DNA of 48,611 nt from Nostocales cyanobacterium LEGE 12452 (GCA_015206945.1 JADEXV010000024.1:1-48611); one strand, 5' to 3'; numbered from the stretch's first letter, positions 1 to 9,200 are shown. Notes: generated by a model from the sequence alone, not told the origin. Program-made: numbers and translations.

Positions 1-967
1 TACAGTTAACAAGAAATATTCTTGATATGTCAATCCTTATAGTACTTTTAACAGATTATTGATACATTTTTTGGCATTGTTTGATATCTATATCTTAATA
101 ATTTGGCATAACAAGTACTGAAGAGCCTATATTTTTTAACTGTAAAAGCATAATTTAAACAAAATTAGATTATTGACCGAGCTACCAAGTCACAATTACT
201 TGTAATGCTTAATATTGCCAGAGAATATATTTATTAAGTAGAAAAATTTATTTTTTTCGGGTACTCCCTTAATTAGGAAAGGTAGGAAAGGTAGGAAAGG
301 TAGGAAAAGTAGGAAAAGTAGGAAAAGTAGGAAAGGTGGGACAAACGTGATTAGGTTCCAAAAATTATCAAACAAGCTGCTAGCATTAATTTATTCAATG
401 AGTATTCAATATGTTGTTGCGTTAACCAGAAATATAGTGACATAGAATATAAACTTTATGTAAAGTCAATAAAACAGATATTTTTTTAGAGATAATTAAG
501 TCAAATTTCCAGAGACTAGTTGAATAAAAAGGAACTAGGCTTGTATATCTTCTTCCGCTCATGCAAATGGAAACTAGTGTCAAAAGGATTTTTAAAGTTT
601 CGATAAACCTCCGTAAGCATAGGAATAATGTCAGGAGTTTAATGATACAGTCCTTTATTATCGACTTTAAACATTAATCAAGATAACGCCAAAAAATTTT
701 TCTTGTCATAGCTATAAGCTACAGCTTCGTCTATCGGATAAATTTGCCTATATAGATTAATGGTGTAATCTCGATGTGCCTAACTTTTTATAAAAATCCA
801 TTGTTGATGAGAAATTGCAAACTTTGATAGTGTTCTCAAGCCAATACTTATCGCGTAGCAGCCTTATTATACGCCGACATCCTTAATACTTGTAGTTCCT
901 TTTTTAGAATGTACTATGAAATACTTAATTGATTCAGTATACAGACGTAAATAGATACAAAAATTGA
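1..967. other. Gene-poor AT-rich region
   Basis: I see no convincing coding region, tRNA or strong terminator in this stretch. It is AT-rich with short ORFs only. The one clear structure is a 9-bp tandem array at 274-336, listed separately. It may be decayed sequence next to the transposase remnant that follows. Confidence 0.6.
274..336. repeat. 9-bp tandem repeat, 7 copies
   Basis: Seven head-to-tail copies of TAGGAAAGG or TAGGAAAAG are seen: three of the first form, three of the second, then one of the first. The ordered block of variants suggests slippage. One strand is pure purine apart from one T per unit. It does not lie in a gene. Confidence 0.9.
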
Positions 968-988
968 TTGTGTAAAAGGTTATTGTTT

Positions 989-1444
989 ATGGGATGCCGA
1001 TTAAAAGTGTTTCTCACAGAAGAAGAAAAGCTGACTTTAGAAGAGTTGAGAAAAGCCAAAGATGTTCCTCAACGTACTAAGGATCGCGCTCAAGTTTTAC
1101 TGCTGAATACTCGTGGCTTAAAAAATGAGCAAATTGCAAAAGGCTTGAATTGGGCGATTTCAACAGTGCGTCAAACCCTTCATCGTTGGGAAAAAATGGG
1201 TTTAGCAGGTTTATGGGATGCTCCCGGTCGAGGAGGAAAACCTCGATATTCGGAATCAGATTTGGTTTATCTCGAAAATTGTTTAGCTCAAGAGTCAGAG
1301 ACTTATAACTCTAAACAATTAGCAAAAAAACTAGCATCTGAACGTCAAGTAAACTTGAGTGCAGATCGACTACGACGGGTACTGAAAAAAAGGGGAAGGA
1401 GATTTGGAAGCGCACGCACACAAACCCAGAAACAGCAAGCATAA
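989..1444 (+). pseudogene. IS630-type transposase N-terminal helix-turn-helix remnant
   Basis: The ORF resembles the N-terminal DNA-binding half of IS630-family transposases: an N-terminal three-helix region with KDRAQVLLLNTRG, then a helix-turn-helix (NEQIAKGLNWAISTVRQTL) and a basic tail (LRRVLKKRGRRFGSAR). The DDE catalytic domain that should follow, either in frame or after a frameshift, is absent: no such ORF lies in the next 480 bases. The frame opens at a TTG (968), but the ATG at 989 (MGCRLKVFLTEEE) is the more natural start. It is either a dead transposase fragment or a stand-alone DNA-binding protein; I favour a remnant because inverted repeats and decayed DNA surround it. Confidence 0.6.
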
Positions 1445-1470
1445 TTAGCTAATTAAACCATCTTGGACTC

Positions 1471-1605
1471 GAATAACTCGCAATACTTTTCGCTTAAGGG
1501 GGAAAAGGGAAAGGTTTGGATTTACCTTTTCCCCAAATCCAATAACCTTTCCCCAGAGCAAAAGAAAGATTGTTGGGTTTATCCGAAAAGTATTGGAATT
1601 ACTCG
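1471..1605. mobile_element. MITE-like element with 12-bp TIRs and 10-bp flanking repeat
   Basis: CAATACTTTTCG at 1481-1492 is perfectly inverted as CGAAAAGTATTG at 1584-1595, giving a 115-bp element. The flanks GAATAACTCG (1471-1480) and GAATTACTCG (1596-1605) are direct repeats with one mismatch, as expected of a target-site duplication. Internally GGGGAAAAGG (1499-1508) pairs with CCTTTTCCCC (1525-1534). There is no ORF, so it would depend on a transposase elsewhere. A roughly 10-bp duplication does not fit the TA duplication of IS630, so the neighbouring transposase remnant is probably not its source. Confidence 0.7.
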
Positions 1606-1654
1606 TTCCGTTTGAGATGCTATAGCTAGATCGTAGATGATTATCACGATTATC

Positions 1655-1797
1655 TTCTTGACAAGTTCCTGCTTTTTGCAGAGATAGCGCTTGTTGTTGC
1701 TTTACTTCTGCACGGGCTTAATCGATATTTTCTTGACAGGTTCCTACTTTTTGCGGAGATAGTGCTTGTTGCGCTTCTTTCTGTTACTTGGGCTTAA
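1655..1797. repeat. Imperfect tandem duplication, 75-bp period
   Basis: Two diverged copies start at 1655 and 1730. Both run TTCTTGACA(A/G)GTTCCT, then a TTTTTGC(A/G)GAGATAG block and end in GGGCTTAAT. No ORF is evident. It could be the end of a decayed element. Confidence 0.7.
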
Positions 1798-1880
1798 TTG
1801 AACAGTATTGCTATATTAGCCGTTGAACTCAAGTGAGCTGTGCATTATAGAAAATTCTTATGGGAGTTTCCCATAAAACA

Positions 1881-1915
1881 AAGCCCACTTACACATCACA
1901 GTGTCAAGTGGACTT
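1881..1915 (-). terminator. Intrinsic terminator of ssrA
   Basis: On the minus strand AAGTCCACTT pairs with AAGTGGGCTT (one G-U pair), and the inner ACAC/GTGT extends the stem. TTGTTTT follows. It lies 16 bases past the mature 3' end of the tmRNA. A second small hairpin (TATGGGA/TCCCATA, 1859-1875) sits just beyond. Confidence 0.75.
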
Positions 1916-1930
1916 GTTAACTATTTTTAG

Positions 1931-2317
1931 TGGATCCGAGCAGAGTCGAACTGCTGTCCAAATTGGGTATTAACCCCCCGCTCATTCACAGGTTTAGCCT
2001 TTCTAATCCTCAAGGCGGGAATCGTTCATTATCCCGAACGTAGGATGCTCTGATTTAATCTTAGCTAGCAAGCCAACCAGAGAACGCTTGCTAGAGCATC
2101 CGTTGGGGGTTGGTCTTCAGTCCTTAACGGAGTCAAACCGAAGACGCTCGAACCTGTAAGAGGTGTTTTAGGCTGCTACTAGAGCATCCTTACGAGCAAA
2201 GTTAACGATGTTATTCGCATTTACTTTTTGTTTGAGCCTGGATTTCCGAGAGGAGACTCACTCTCGACCTGAATCACAGAGCAGCGTTCGCCAACCTGTC
2301 GAAACCGTGACGGACCC
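1931..2317 (-). ncRNA. ssrA: tmRNA (transfer-messenger RNA)
   Basis: Read on the minus strand the RNA begins GGGTCCG and ends CGGATCCA. These pair as a tRNA-like acceptor stem with one G-U, and the T arm (AGCAGTTCGACTCTGCT) is next to the 3' end. The internal reading frame at 2168-2218 encodes the tag ANNIVNFARKDALVAA followed by TAA. Such an ANNIV...A-A tag is typical of cyanobacterial tmRNA, which rescues stalled ribosomes and marks the protein for Clp degradation. It is the one-piece form, 387 nt, without an encoded CCA (CTA follows). It sits directly downstream of the atp operon on the same strand, but it has its own promoter and terminator. Confidence 0.95.
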
Positions 2318-2334
2318 ATGCGCTTCATACTTCA

Positions 2335-2365
2335 ATTATAATACGCAATTCTTGAAATGTGTTAA
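2335..2365 (-). promoter_or_regulatory. Probable ssrA promoter
   Basis: On the minus strand, TTAACA (2365-2360) precedes overlapping -10 candidates: TATTAT (2343-2338, 16-nt spacer) or TATAAT (2340-2335, 19-nt spacer). The -10 lies 17 bases before the mature tmRNA 5' end. It is downstream of the atp operon terminator, so ssrA is an independent transcription unit. Confidence 0.55.
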
Positions 2366-2409
2366 AAGACAAAATTTTTTGCTTTATGTTGAAAGTTCCA
2401 AATACTAAA

Positions 2410-2449
2410 ATAGCCAATGCTAATCTTAAAATAATTAGCAATTGGCTAT
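2410..2449 (-). terminator. Terminator of the atp operon
   Basis: On the minus strand ATAGCCAATTGCTAAT pairs with ATTAGCATTGGCTAT (one bulge) around a 9-base loop, and TTTAG follows. It lies about 40 bases after the atpC stop codon. Confidence 0.75.
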
Positions 2450-2486
2450 ATATGACAACGCACTACAAATAAATAATTAGCTATAC

Positions 2487-3434
2487 CTAAGTTAGTGCTT
2501 CAGCACCACCCACAACTTCAAGGAGTTCTTGGGTAATTGCAGCTTGTCGAGCTTTGTTGTAGGACAGGGTGAGAGTGTTAATTAGTTCACCAGCGTTTTC
2601 ACTGGCATTGCTCATGGCTGTCATCCGCGCTGCTAGTTCACTAGCTGCCGATTCTTGTAGCGCCCGCAATAGCTGGTTACTCAGATACAGGGGCAATAGA
2701 GAATCAAGAATCTGCACGGGATCTTGCTCGAAGATCATGTCAGGAGCCAACGTGCGGGCTTGGTTAGTCACTTTCTCCCGTTCGACTTCAAATTTACCAC
2801 CACGGGTTGTCAAGCGGAATATTTCATCATCGCCTGCTTCTAGACCTTGTGGATCGAGGGGCAGTAAGGTTTGGATCACAGGACGGGAGCTAACCAAGGA
2901 AAGGAACCTGGTGTAGATTAATTCGATGCGGTCCACTTCTTCGGAAAGAAACAAGGAAAGTAGTTGGTCAGCAATCTGATTGGCTTCTGCTGCGGTGGGA
3001 ATTTGCTCTAAACCGCTATAGGTAGCATCAATAGGCTGATCTCGGCGTTGAAAGTACTGTGTAGCTTTGCGTCCGACTAACACAAATTGATAGTTTAAAC
3101 CTTCTGCCTTGATTTCTTTGGCGCGGTTTTCTGCACGACGGATAACGTTATTATTGTAGCCGCCGCATAGACCGCGGTCGCCTGAAATTACCAATAGCCC
3201 GACTGACTTAACTTCTCTTTTTCTCAGCAGTGGTAGATTTGCTTCTTCAAAGCGCAGACGGCTTTGCAAACCATACAATACTTGTGCCAAGCGATCAGCA
3301 AAGGGGCGAGTCGCTAGCACTTGTTCTTGCGCCCGACGCACTCTAGCTGCAGCTACGAGACGCATGGCTTCTGTGATTTTTTTGGTGTTTTTGACCGACT
3401 GAATGCGATCGCGTATTGCTTTTAGATTGGCCAT
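2487..3434 (-). CDS. atpC: ATP synthase gamma subunit
   Basis: This is the central rotor shaft of F1, which couples proton flow through Fo to ATP synthesis on the alpha3beta3 head. The 315 residues begin [20 protein letters not shown] and include [10 protein letters not shown]; the C-terminal helix contains the [11 protein letters not shown] segment. Cyanobacterial and chloroplast gamma carry an insertion missing in most bacteria; here it is near residues 195-225 ([20 protein letters not shown]). It has no cysteine pair, so the thioredoxin switch of plant chloroplasts is absent, as in other cyanobacteria. It is the last gene of the operon and is followed by a terminator. The beta and epsilon genes are not in the window, as expected from their separate locus in cyanobacteria. 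Confidence 0.97.
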   Translation of the reverse strand: MANLKAIRDRIQSVKNTKKITEAMRLVAAARVRRAQEQVLATRPFADRLAQVLYGLQSRLRFEEANLPLLRKREVKSVGLLVISGDRGLCGGYNNNVIRRAENRAKEIKAEGLNYQFVLVGRKATQYFQRRDQPIDATYSGLEQIPTAAEANQIADQLLSLFLSEEVDRIELIYTRFLSLVSSRPVIQTLLPLDPQGLEAGDDEIFRLTTRGGKFEVEREKVTNQARTLAPDMIFEQDPVQILDSLLPLYLSNQLLRALQESAASELAARMTAMSNASENAGELINTLTLSYNKARQAAITQELLEVVGGAEALT

Positions 3435-3529
3435 ATTCTTGTCCTTAGTCCTTAGTCATTTGTCATTTGTCCTTTGTCACTAGTCATTAGTTATTTACCA
3501 ATGACTAATGACTAATGACTGATGACTAA
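3435..3529. repeat. Heptamer repeats forming a 15-bp hairpin between atpA and atpC
   Basis: The atpC-atpA spacer is built of 7-bp units (TAGTCAT, TTGTCAT, TTGTCCT on one side, AATGACT and relatives on the other). The two arms are complementary: 3481-3495 pairs with 3500-3514 over 15 bp with one G-T pair and a 4-base loop. In the operon mRNA this gives a strong hairpin just after the atpA stop codon. Confidence 0.85.
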
Positions 3530-5050
3530 TTACGCTGCTGCTTTGAAGGTCTTCTTGTATTCGGTAAGTGCTTCCTTTAAGGCAGCTTCTTCTGCATCAC
3601 CTAGTGCTTTGGAGGTTCTTACTCCTTCGGCATACTGGGTTTTACCAGTCTTTAAGTACTCCCGTAGACCTTGGGTAAAGGTTGTGACTTTATCAACAGG
3701 TACATCATCTAAGTAACCATTGATACCAGCGTATAGAATTGCCACTTGCTCGTATACTGAGAGTGGCGAATTTTGTGGCTGCTTGAGAAGTTCGCGCAAC
3801 CGTTGACCCCGTGCCAACTGGTCTTGAGTGGCTTTATCTAAGTCAGAAGCAAATTGAGCGAAGGCTTGTAAGTCGTCAAATTGGGCTAGTTCCAATTTAA
3901 TCTTACCAGCAACTTTTTTCATTGCCTTGGTTTGCGCCGCAGAACCCACGCGGGATACAGAAATACCTGGGTTCACAGCTGGACGGATACCAGCGTTGAA
4001 CAAGTCAGAAGATAGGAATATCTGACCATCAGTAATGGAAATTACGTTGGTGGGGATGTATGCTGAAACGTCACCAGCTTGGGTTTCGATGATTGGTAGG
4101 GCGGTCATACTGCCTTTACCTAATTCATCACTCAGCTTGGCGGCTCTTTCTAGCAAGCGGGAGTGAATGTAAAATACATCTCCGGGGTAAGCTTCGCGTC
4201 CGGGTGGACGACGCAGCAACAGGGACATTTGGCGATAAGCTTGGGCTTGCTTGGAAAGATCATCATAAATTACCAGGGTAGCTTTGCCTTTGTACATAAA
4301 GTACTCAGCAATAGTTGCGCCTGTGTAAGGAGCTAGGTATTGCAGGGTTGCTGGTTCACTGGCACTAGCAAAGACAACGACGGTGTAATCCATTGCGCCT
4401 TTTTCTTGCAATGTCTGCACCACGTTAGCAACAGTGGAAGCCTTTTGACCGATCGCAACGTATACACAAACTACATCTTCTTCTTTTTGGTTGATGATTG
4501 TGTCAATCGCGATCGCAGTTTTACCTGTTTGACGGTCGCCAATAATCAATTCCCGTTGACCACGACCGATGGGAATCATTGAGTCAATAGCTGTGATACC
4601 CGTTTGCATGGGTTCGTGTACTGACCGACGAGCAATGATACCAGGTGCTGGAGATTCAATCAAACGGCTTTCTGAGGATTTGATGTCTCCCTTGCCATCG
4701 ATGGGAAGACCCAAAGCGTTTACAACTCGTCCAATTAAGGCTTCTCCTACGGGTACTTGAGCAATTCTACCAGTAGCGGTTACAGAGCTACCTTCTTGAA
4801 TTTCCAGCCCTTCACCCATGAGTACCGCGCCCACGTTGTCTTCTTCTAAGTTCTGGGCGATGCCAATTGTGCCATCTTCAAATTCTAAGAGTTCCCCAGC
4901 CATAGCCTTTTCCAGACCATAAATCCGGGCAATACCGTCACCTACTTGTAGGACAGTACCAACGTTAGCAACTTTGACCTCTTGATCGTATTGCTCGATT
5001 TGTTGTTGGATAATGCTGCTAATTTCGTCAGGTCTAATTGATATGCTCAT
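3530..5050 (-). CDS. atpA: ATP synthase alpha subunit
   Basis: This is the non-catalytic nucleotide-binding subunit of the F1 head. The 506 residues have the family's usual length. The P-loop GDRQTGKT is at residues 171-178, and the signature [17 protein letters not shown] lies near 365-380. The start ATG gives [12 protein letters not shown], typical of cyanobacteria. I see no clear Shine-Dalgarno ahead of it. A 190-base spacer packed with tandem repeats separates it from atpD, and another repeat hairpin separates it from atpC. Alpha is needed in three copies per complex while delta and gamma are needed once, so these spacers could matter for expression ratios; this is inference. Confidence 0.98.
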   Translation of the reverse strand: MSISIRPDEISSIIQQQIEQYDQEVKVANVGTVLQVGDGIARIYGLEKAMAGELLEFEDGTIGIAQNLEEDNVGAVLMGEGLEIQEGSSVTATGRIAQVPVGEALIGRVVNALGLPIDGKGDIKSSESRLIESPAPGIIARRSVHEPMQTGITAIDSMIPIGRGQRELIIGDRQTGKTAIAIDTIINQKEEDVVCVYVAIGQKASTVANVVQTLQEKGAMDYTVVVFASASEPATLQYLAPYTGATIAEYFMYKGKATLVIYDDLSKQAQAYRQMSLLLRRPPGREAYPGDVFYIHSRLLERAAKLSDELGKGSMTALPIIETQAGDVSAYIPTNVISITDGQIFLSSDLFNAGIRPAVNPGISVSRVGSAAQTKAMKKVAGKIKLELAQFDDLQAFAQFASDLDKATQDQLARGQRLRELLKQPQNSPLSVYEQVAILYAGINGYLDDVPVDKVTTFTQGLREYLKTGKTQYAEGVRTSKALGDAEEAALKEALTEYKKTFKAAA

Positions 5051-5095
5051 GTGTCTATCTTGTTTGCTTTCGAGACGGGAAAATTCAATAGTTAG

Positions 5096-5239
5096 GAGTG
5101 ATGAGTTAAGAGTGATGAGTTAAGAGCGATGAGTTAAAAAAGCAAAGGTTAAAAGTTAAAAGTCAAAATAAATTATTGTTTACTTAACTCCTAACTCCTA
5201 ACTTCTAACTCCTAACTCCTAACTTCTAACTCCTAACCT
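5096..5239. repeat. STRR arrays in the atpD-atpA spacer
   Basis: Three copies of a 14-mer (GAGTGATGAGTTAA, third copy with one change) occupy 5096-5137. Eight 7-bp units (TAACTCC, TAACTTC) fill 5185-5239. The arms are partly complementary (GTTAGGAGT against ACTCCTAAC), so the mRNA between atpD and atpA can form alternative hairpins. Confidence 0.85.
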
Positions 5240-5240
5240 T

Positions 5241-5795
5241 CTAGCTGTTAGTTAAGCGCAATGAAAGGCGGCGCAGCTGACCCCGGATACTGGCATCAAT
5301 TACCTGCGAACCTACTTTAATGATCACACCACCAATTAACTCGCTGTCTACCCTGGTTTCTAGTTCTACCTGGCGAGCATTACTGATGGCAATAACCTTT
5401 TGGATGATTGCCTGCTGTTGAGCTTCTGTGAGGGGAACGGCTGAAATTACTTCCGCTAATACGGTTTGATTCAGCTGCCGCAACAGCGCCAGATATTGTT
5501 GAAAAATAGATTCCAAGAATGCAATGCGGCGTTTGTCTACTAATATCAACAAAAAGTTGCGTAAGTAGGGGTTAGAGCCTTCACCAAGTATTTGTTTGAT
5601 GAGAGCTTTTTTGTTCTCAGCCTGAATAAACGGGTTGCTGAAGAAGTTGTGTAGCTGTTTGTCTGCTCTAAGCAGTCCCAGGAAAGTACGCGCATCTTCC
5701 CCGAACTCTTCTGTCAAATTTTTCGATTGCGCTATTGACAAAAGTGCCTGTGCGTAAGGTTGGGCTACTTCGGCTGCCGCTACCTGACTTGTCAT
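5241..5795 (-). CDS. atpD: ATP synthase delta subunit
   Basis: This is the peripheral-stalk subunit on top of F1 (called atpH in E. coli naming). The 184 residues show the OSCP/delta pattern: an N-terminal helical bundle ([13 protein letters not shown]) and a C-terminal region with [23 protein letters not shown], the family signature. The ATG overlaps the atpF stop codon (ATGA at 5795-5792), which suggests translational coupling to the b subunit. About 190 bases of repeats follow before atpA. Confidence 0.96.
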   Translation of the reverse strand: MTSQVAAAEVAQPYAQALLSIAQSKNLTEEFGEDARTFLGLLRADKQLHNFFSNPFIQAENKKALIKQILGEGSNPYLRNFLLILVDKRRIAFLESIFQQYLALLRQLNQTVLAEVISAVPLTEAQQQAIIQKVIAISNARQVELETRVDSELIGGVIIKVGSQVIDASIRGQLRRLSLRLTNS

Positions 5796-6364
5796 ACATT
5801 GCCTCCCAGTTGTGCGATGCTGCGATCAATTAAACCTTGTTGAGCATCGTCAGCAATCCCGCCTTTGAGTTGTGATTCGACTTTCTGCAATGCTAGTGTA
5901 GCAACTCGTTGCCGCAGTTGAGCGATCGCTCGCTCTGTTTCGCTGTTTAAATCTGCTGCTGCTGTTTGTTTCAAGCGTTCTACGTCTTGCGCTGCCTTCG
6001 CTAACAAGGCTTCTTTCGTCTTTTGGGCGTTTTCTACGGCAGATTGGCGGATGCGTTCTGCTTCTGCTTGAGATTGCTTCAACTGCTCTTGCGCTTGGGA
6101 AAGGGCAGTCTTTGCCTCTTTCAAGCGCCCTTCTGCTTCCTGAATTGCAGTGGCAATATTGGATTGTCGCTCGTTCAGGATATTGCTTAAAACTTTACGT
6201 CCGAAGTAGAATAGTATGCCAACCAGAATCGCTAGATTGATCAGATTGGTTTCAAAAATGTCTAGGTTTAGACCGAAACCACCTTCTGCTGCGCCTTCTG
6301 CCAATTCAGAGTGAACAGCGTTCGCTTCTGCGGCAAGTAATAAGAATGTCCCCATGATACCCAT
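5792..6364 (-). CDS. atpF: ATP synthase subunit b
   Basis: This is one of the two different b-type stator subunits that phototrophs use. The 190 residues have one N-terminal membrane span ([17 protein letters not shown], about 40-56) followed by a long charged coiled coil rich in A, E, Q and K. It starts at ATG 6364 ([16 protein letters not shown]); an N-terminal extension of this kind is usual for cyanobacterial b. It overlaps atpD by four bases. A spacer of about 190 bases with direct repeats lies between it and atpG. Confidence 0.95.
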   Translation of the reverse strand: MGIMGTFLLLAAEANAVHSELAEGAAEGGFGLNLDIFETNLINLAILVGILFYFGRKVLSNILNERQSNIATAIQEAEGRLKEAKTALSQAQEQLKQSQAEAERIRQSAVENAQKTKEALLAKAAQDVERLKQTAAADLNSETERAIAQLRQRVATLALQKVESQLKGGIADDAQQGLIDRSIAQLGGNV

Positions 6365-6416
6365 TTACAAGTGCGCTGCTCGCTTGCTAATACGTTGTAT
6401 TTTCCTCTAGGGAAAT

Positions 6417-6463
6417 GAAATTAAGTATCTTTTCCCCGTAGAGAAATTTAAGTATCTTTTCCC
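6417..6463. repeat. Direct repeat in the atpG-atpF spacer
   Basis: GAAATTAAGTATCTTTTCCC (6417-6436) recurs with one added T at 6443-6463. A nearby AAGTG...CACTT inverted repeat flanks a run of T at 6475-6493. The 194-base spacer contains no ORF. In the mRNA, the purine-rich copies plus hairpin could affect stability or initiation at atpF. Confidence 0.7.
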
Positions 6464-6558
6464 AGAAGGGAAAAAGTGCCTTTTTTTGACACTTAAATTT
6501 TGCGCTCTGGACTAGGGCCCATCTGCGCGTATGCTTTCACGGAACCAGTCTGGTTAGT

Positions 6559-6990
6559 TTATCTAACTGGAGTTGGCCCCAATAGTTTTTCTAGAATCTG
6601 CCTGCTTAGAGCATCAACTTGTTGCTCTAAGGTGCTAAAAGCTTCTTGCTTTTGTTGTTCTATTTCAACAGAAGCTTGTTCTCGTTGAGACTGAGCTTCC
6701 TTTTGGGCTTCGGCGATTTTCTCGGCAGTAATTTTCTTAGCTTCAAGTTGAGCTGCTTCTACGGTAGCTTGCGATTGTCTGCGAGCGTCTGCGAGTTGTT
6801 GCTCATATTCGGTAGCCAAGCGCTCGGCTTTAGCCAAGCTCTCTTTCGCCTCAAGGGTATTCGTTCGGATGTAACTATCGCGATCGTCTAGTACCTTGGT
6901 CAGTGGCTTATAGAAAATTGCATTCAACAAAGCTGCCAATAGCAGGAATTGCAATGCCATGAAGGGCAAGGTAGCATCGAAATCAAACAT
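6559..6990 (-). CDS. atpG: ATP synthase subunit b'
   Basis: This is the second b-type stator subunit (b'), which pairs with atpF in photosynthetic organisms. The 143 residues have an N-terminal membrane helix ([20 protein letters not shown], about 9-28) and then a charged coiled coil through residue 140. A strong Shine-Dalgarno (GAGGAGA) lies four bases before the ATG at 6990. It lacks the extra N-terminal segment seen in atpF. It lies between atpH and atpF, as in other cyanobacteria. Confidence 0.95.
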   Translation of the reverse strand: MFDFDATLPFMALQFLLLAALLNAIFYKPLTKVLDDRDSYIRTNTLEAKESLAKAERLATEYEQQLADARRQSQATVEAAQLEAKKITAEKIAEAQKEAQSQREQASVEIEQQKQEAFSTLEQQVDALSRQILEKLLGPTPVR

Positions 6991-7126
6991 TTGTCTCCTC
7001 TTTGGCTGGAGTAGCAGTTTTCATGGCTAGCAACATCATCCAACCTTTCATATTTTAGAGACCCATAGCCAACAAGGGTCAACTGAACATTATAACTATT
7101 GAGATACCCAAAACATTTCGATTGTA

Positions 7127-7148
7127 GAGGCGTGATGATTCACGTCTC
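7127..7148. repeat. Dispersed palindromic repeat between atpH and atpG
   Basis: GAGGCGTGA (7127-7135) and TCACGTCTC (7140-7148) form a 9-bp arm hairpin with one mismatch and a TGAT loop. I recall related palindromes in many Nostoc intergenic regions. It sits in the 182-base spacer just downstream of the c-subunit gene, whose mRNA is usually abundant. Confidence 0.75.
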
Positions 7149-7172
7149 CACACTCGCAAAAATTTTCAGGTA

Positions 7173-7460
<288 letters not shown>

Positions 7461-7570
7461 TTAACGATTAGAAACGTGGTTTTCACGCTGCACATGAGTT
7501 CTTTGATCGATCGCGCTTTGCGATGTTTTGAGCGAATATGCTCTTGGAACTGTGCTATCAACTGAGAAGT

Positions 7571-8332
7571 TTAATGCTCCTCATGTTCATCTCCGCCATG
7601 CCCCTCCATTGCCTCATGAATGTATGCTCCGGCTAGGGTGGCGAAAACCAGAGCTTGAATGGCGCTGGTAAATAAACCCAAGGCCATTACAGGCAGAGGT
7701 ACAAATAGAGGAACTAGCAGCACCAACACCGCGACTACCAATTCATCCGCCAAAATATTACCAAATAGCCGGAAGCTTAGGGAGAGGGGCTTGGTGAAAT
7801 CTTCTAGAATTGCGATCGGCAACAAAACAGGTGTTGGCTCTATATATTTCTTAAAGTAGCCTAAACCCCGTTTGCTAAAACCTGCGTAAAAGTACGCTAA
7901 GGAAGTTAGCAATGCCAATGCAACAGTCGTATTGATGTCATTGGTGGGAGCTGCCAATTCGCCCGAAGGTAGCCTGATGAGCTTCCAGGGAATTAGTGCG
8001 CCTGACCAGTTCGATACGAAAATAAACAAGAACAGTGTGCCAATAAAAGGCACCCAAGGGCGGTACTCTTTCTCACCAAGTTGGTTTTTTGCCAAATCAC
8101 GAATAAATTCTAAGGCATATTCCATCAAATTCTGGATGCCCTTGGGAATTCTTTGTGCGTTGCGAGTAGCAGCTATTGAAGCCACTACTAGAATACTAAT
8201 CACAAACCATGAGGTAAGAAAAACTTGCCCATGAATTTTAAGATTGCCCAACTGCCAATAGAAATGATGACCTACTTCTAATGCGGCGAGGGGAAAAGAA
8301 TTAAAGGCGTTTAAGACACTAAGCATTTGCAT
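7571..8332 (-). CDS. atpI: ATP synthase subunit a
   Basis: This membrane subunit forms the two proton half-channels next to the c ring (E. coli atpB). The 253 residues contain about five hydrophobic helices. The essential arginine is R188 in [15 protein letters not shown], and the last helix ends in [18 protein letters not shown], a His/Glu-rich tail. The ATG at 8332 is followed by a second in-frame ATG two codons later, so either could be used. It follows atp1 by about 60 bases. Confidence 0.97.
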   Translation of the reverse strand: MQMLSVLNAFNSFPLAALEVGHHFYWQLGNLKIHGQVFLTSWFVISILVVASIAATRNAQRIPKGIQNLMEYALEFIRDLAKNQLGEKEYRPWVPFIGTLFLFIFVSNWSGALIPWKLIRLPSGELAAPTNDINTTVALALLTSLAYFYAGFSKRGLGYFKKYIEPTPVLLPIAILEDFTKPLSLSFRLFGNILADELVVAVLVLLVPLFVPLPVMALGLFTSAIQALVFATLAGAYIHEAMEGHGGDEHEEH

Positions 8333-8393
8333 TCTTCAAGCTTTTTCCCCAACGAGCGAGGATGGGATTACTATCTTTAGTGAGCCTGACTTT

Positions 8394-8873
8394 TTAAGAA
8401 TCAGGAATGAACGCAATTTGCACCATATAGACGAAGAGCGTGGCTTTGTAAGTTAGAAATCCCAAAAAAATGGGCAAAATCTGTAGCTCACGCCATTGAG
8501 TTGCCACGATCATCACTCCAATAAACAGAGCAAAACGAGTTTTGCTCAGACTGGTTTTCTCACTACCAAGCTGCTCAACGTCTCTAGCCAACATTTTTAA
8601 GTAAACCACACCTGTACACGCCCCAATTAAATAATTTAGGGCAATGTTTAAGGAATAAAAAATCCACACAGAGATAAAAATAACCCCCGTCAAGACAAGC
8701 GTGATTACCAACAATCGCTGGAAGAGTTCATGGAACTCTTGCATGGAGTTACCTGATTCTGTGTCTCCAGAACCAGTTTTAGCATCTTGTTGCGTTGTCG
8801 GAGTGGGCGCAATTGATTCGTCTGACAAGCTCACGGGACTTGAAACCAGTACAGTTAAATATGATGACTGCAC
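8394..8873 (-). CDS. atp1: ATP synthase protein I
   Basis: Atp1/UncI is a small membrane protein encoded at the head of most bacterial atp operons. It is thought to help c-ring assembly and is not part of the finished enzyme. The C-terminal 100 residues hold about four hydrophobic helices ([32 protein letters not shown] and two more). The N-terminus is polar, Ser/Thr-rich and poorly conserved. The longest frame starts at a GTG (8873). An in-frame GTG at residue 14 or ATG at residue 44 could be the real start, and no clear Shine-Dalgarno decides between them. Order and synteny with atpI-H-G-F-D-A-C support the call. Confidence 0.85.
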   Translation of the reverse strand: MQSSYLTVLVSSPVSLSDESIAPTPTTQQDAKTGSGDTESGNSMQEFHELFQRLLVITLVLTGVIFISVWIFYSLNIALNYLIGACTGVVYLKMLARDVEQLGSEKTSLSKTRFALFIGVMIVATQWRELQILPIFLGFLTYKATLFVYMVQIAFIPDS

Positions 8874-9104
8874 ATTCAGTCAGCTGAATCATATCACGAT
8901 GCGGTAACAATACTTTAGGAAAAAACAATTAACTTCTTGTCAACATTCAGAGAGTAAGTGCCGATAGATTAAAGCCTAAAGCAGTTTTACCAAGTCCGCC
9001 GAGGTGGGCTTGGTGAAAAAGTTAGGGTTTTATAGGATATTGATAAATTGAGGGCAGGCAAGATGCCCACCCCACAAGAATCTTGGGTTGAATATACCTC
9101 TCGA
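8874..9104. promoter_or_regulatory. atp operon leader and petL trailer
   Basis: This spacer holds the upstream region of the atp operon (minus strand). A TTGACA lies at 8943-8938 on the minus strand, but the matching -10 is weak (TCCTAA at 17 nt), so the promoter is tentative. An 11-bp inverted repeat with a four-base loop at 8989-9014 could end the petL transcript, though no T run follows. A dispersed repeat with GGGCA/TGCCC arms is at 9052-9068. Confidence 0.4.
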
Positions 9105-9200
9105 TTAAATTATCTTGGCAGTCCGCAGACCGAACAGCAAACCTACAGATAAGCCAAAGAATAAACCCAAGAAGACGATATAAGATACAATTGCAAACAT
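9105..9200 (-). CDS. petL: Cytochrome b6f complex subunit PetL
   Basis: This is a 31-residue single-helix protein: MFAIVSYIVFLGLFFGLSVG continuing to ...LLFGLRTAKII. It closely matches, from memory, the PetL of Anabaena (M-AIV-YI-FL-LF-G---GLLFGLR-AKI-). PetL is a peripheral small subunit that stabilises the cytochrome b6f complex between the photosystems. A Shine-Dalgarno GGAGAG (9212-9207) lies six bases before the ATG. It is divergent from aroB and upstream of the atp operon on the same strand. Its small size means automatic annotation easily misses it. Confidence 0.9.
   Translation of the reverse strand: MFAIVSYIVFLGLFFGLSVGLLFGLRTAKII

Noticed and set aside
968..988. TTG start for the transposase remnant
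   Set aside because: An ATG seven codons later begins the recognisable domain and needs no unusual start.
2208..2408. 66-codon plus-strand ORF
   Set aside because: It lies antisense to the tmRNA and its promoter; the tmRNA explains the sequence fully.
3435..3529. CRISPR-like array
   Set aside because: The repeats here and at 5096, 13515 and 25430 are 7-14 bp, contiguous and without unique spacers; they are STRRs. No cas gene is present.
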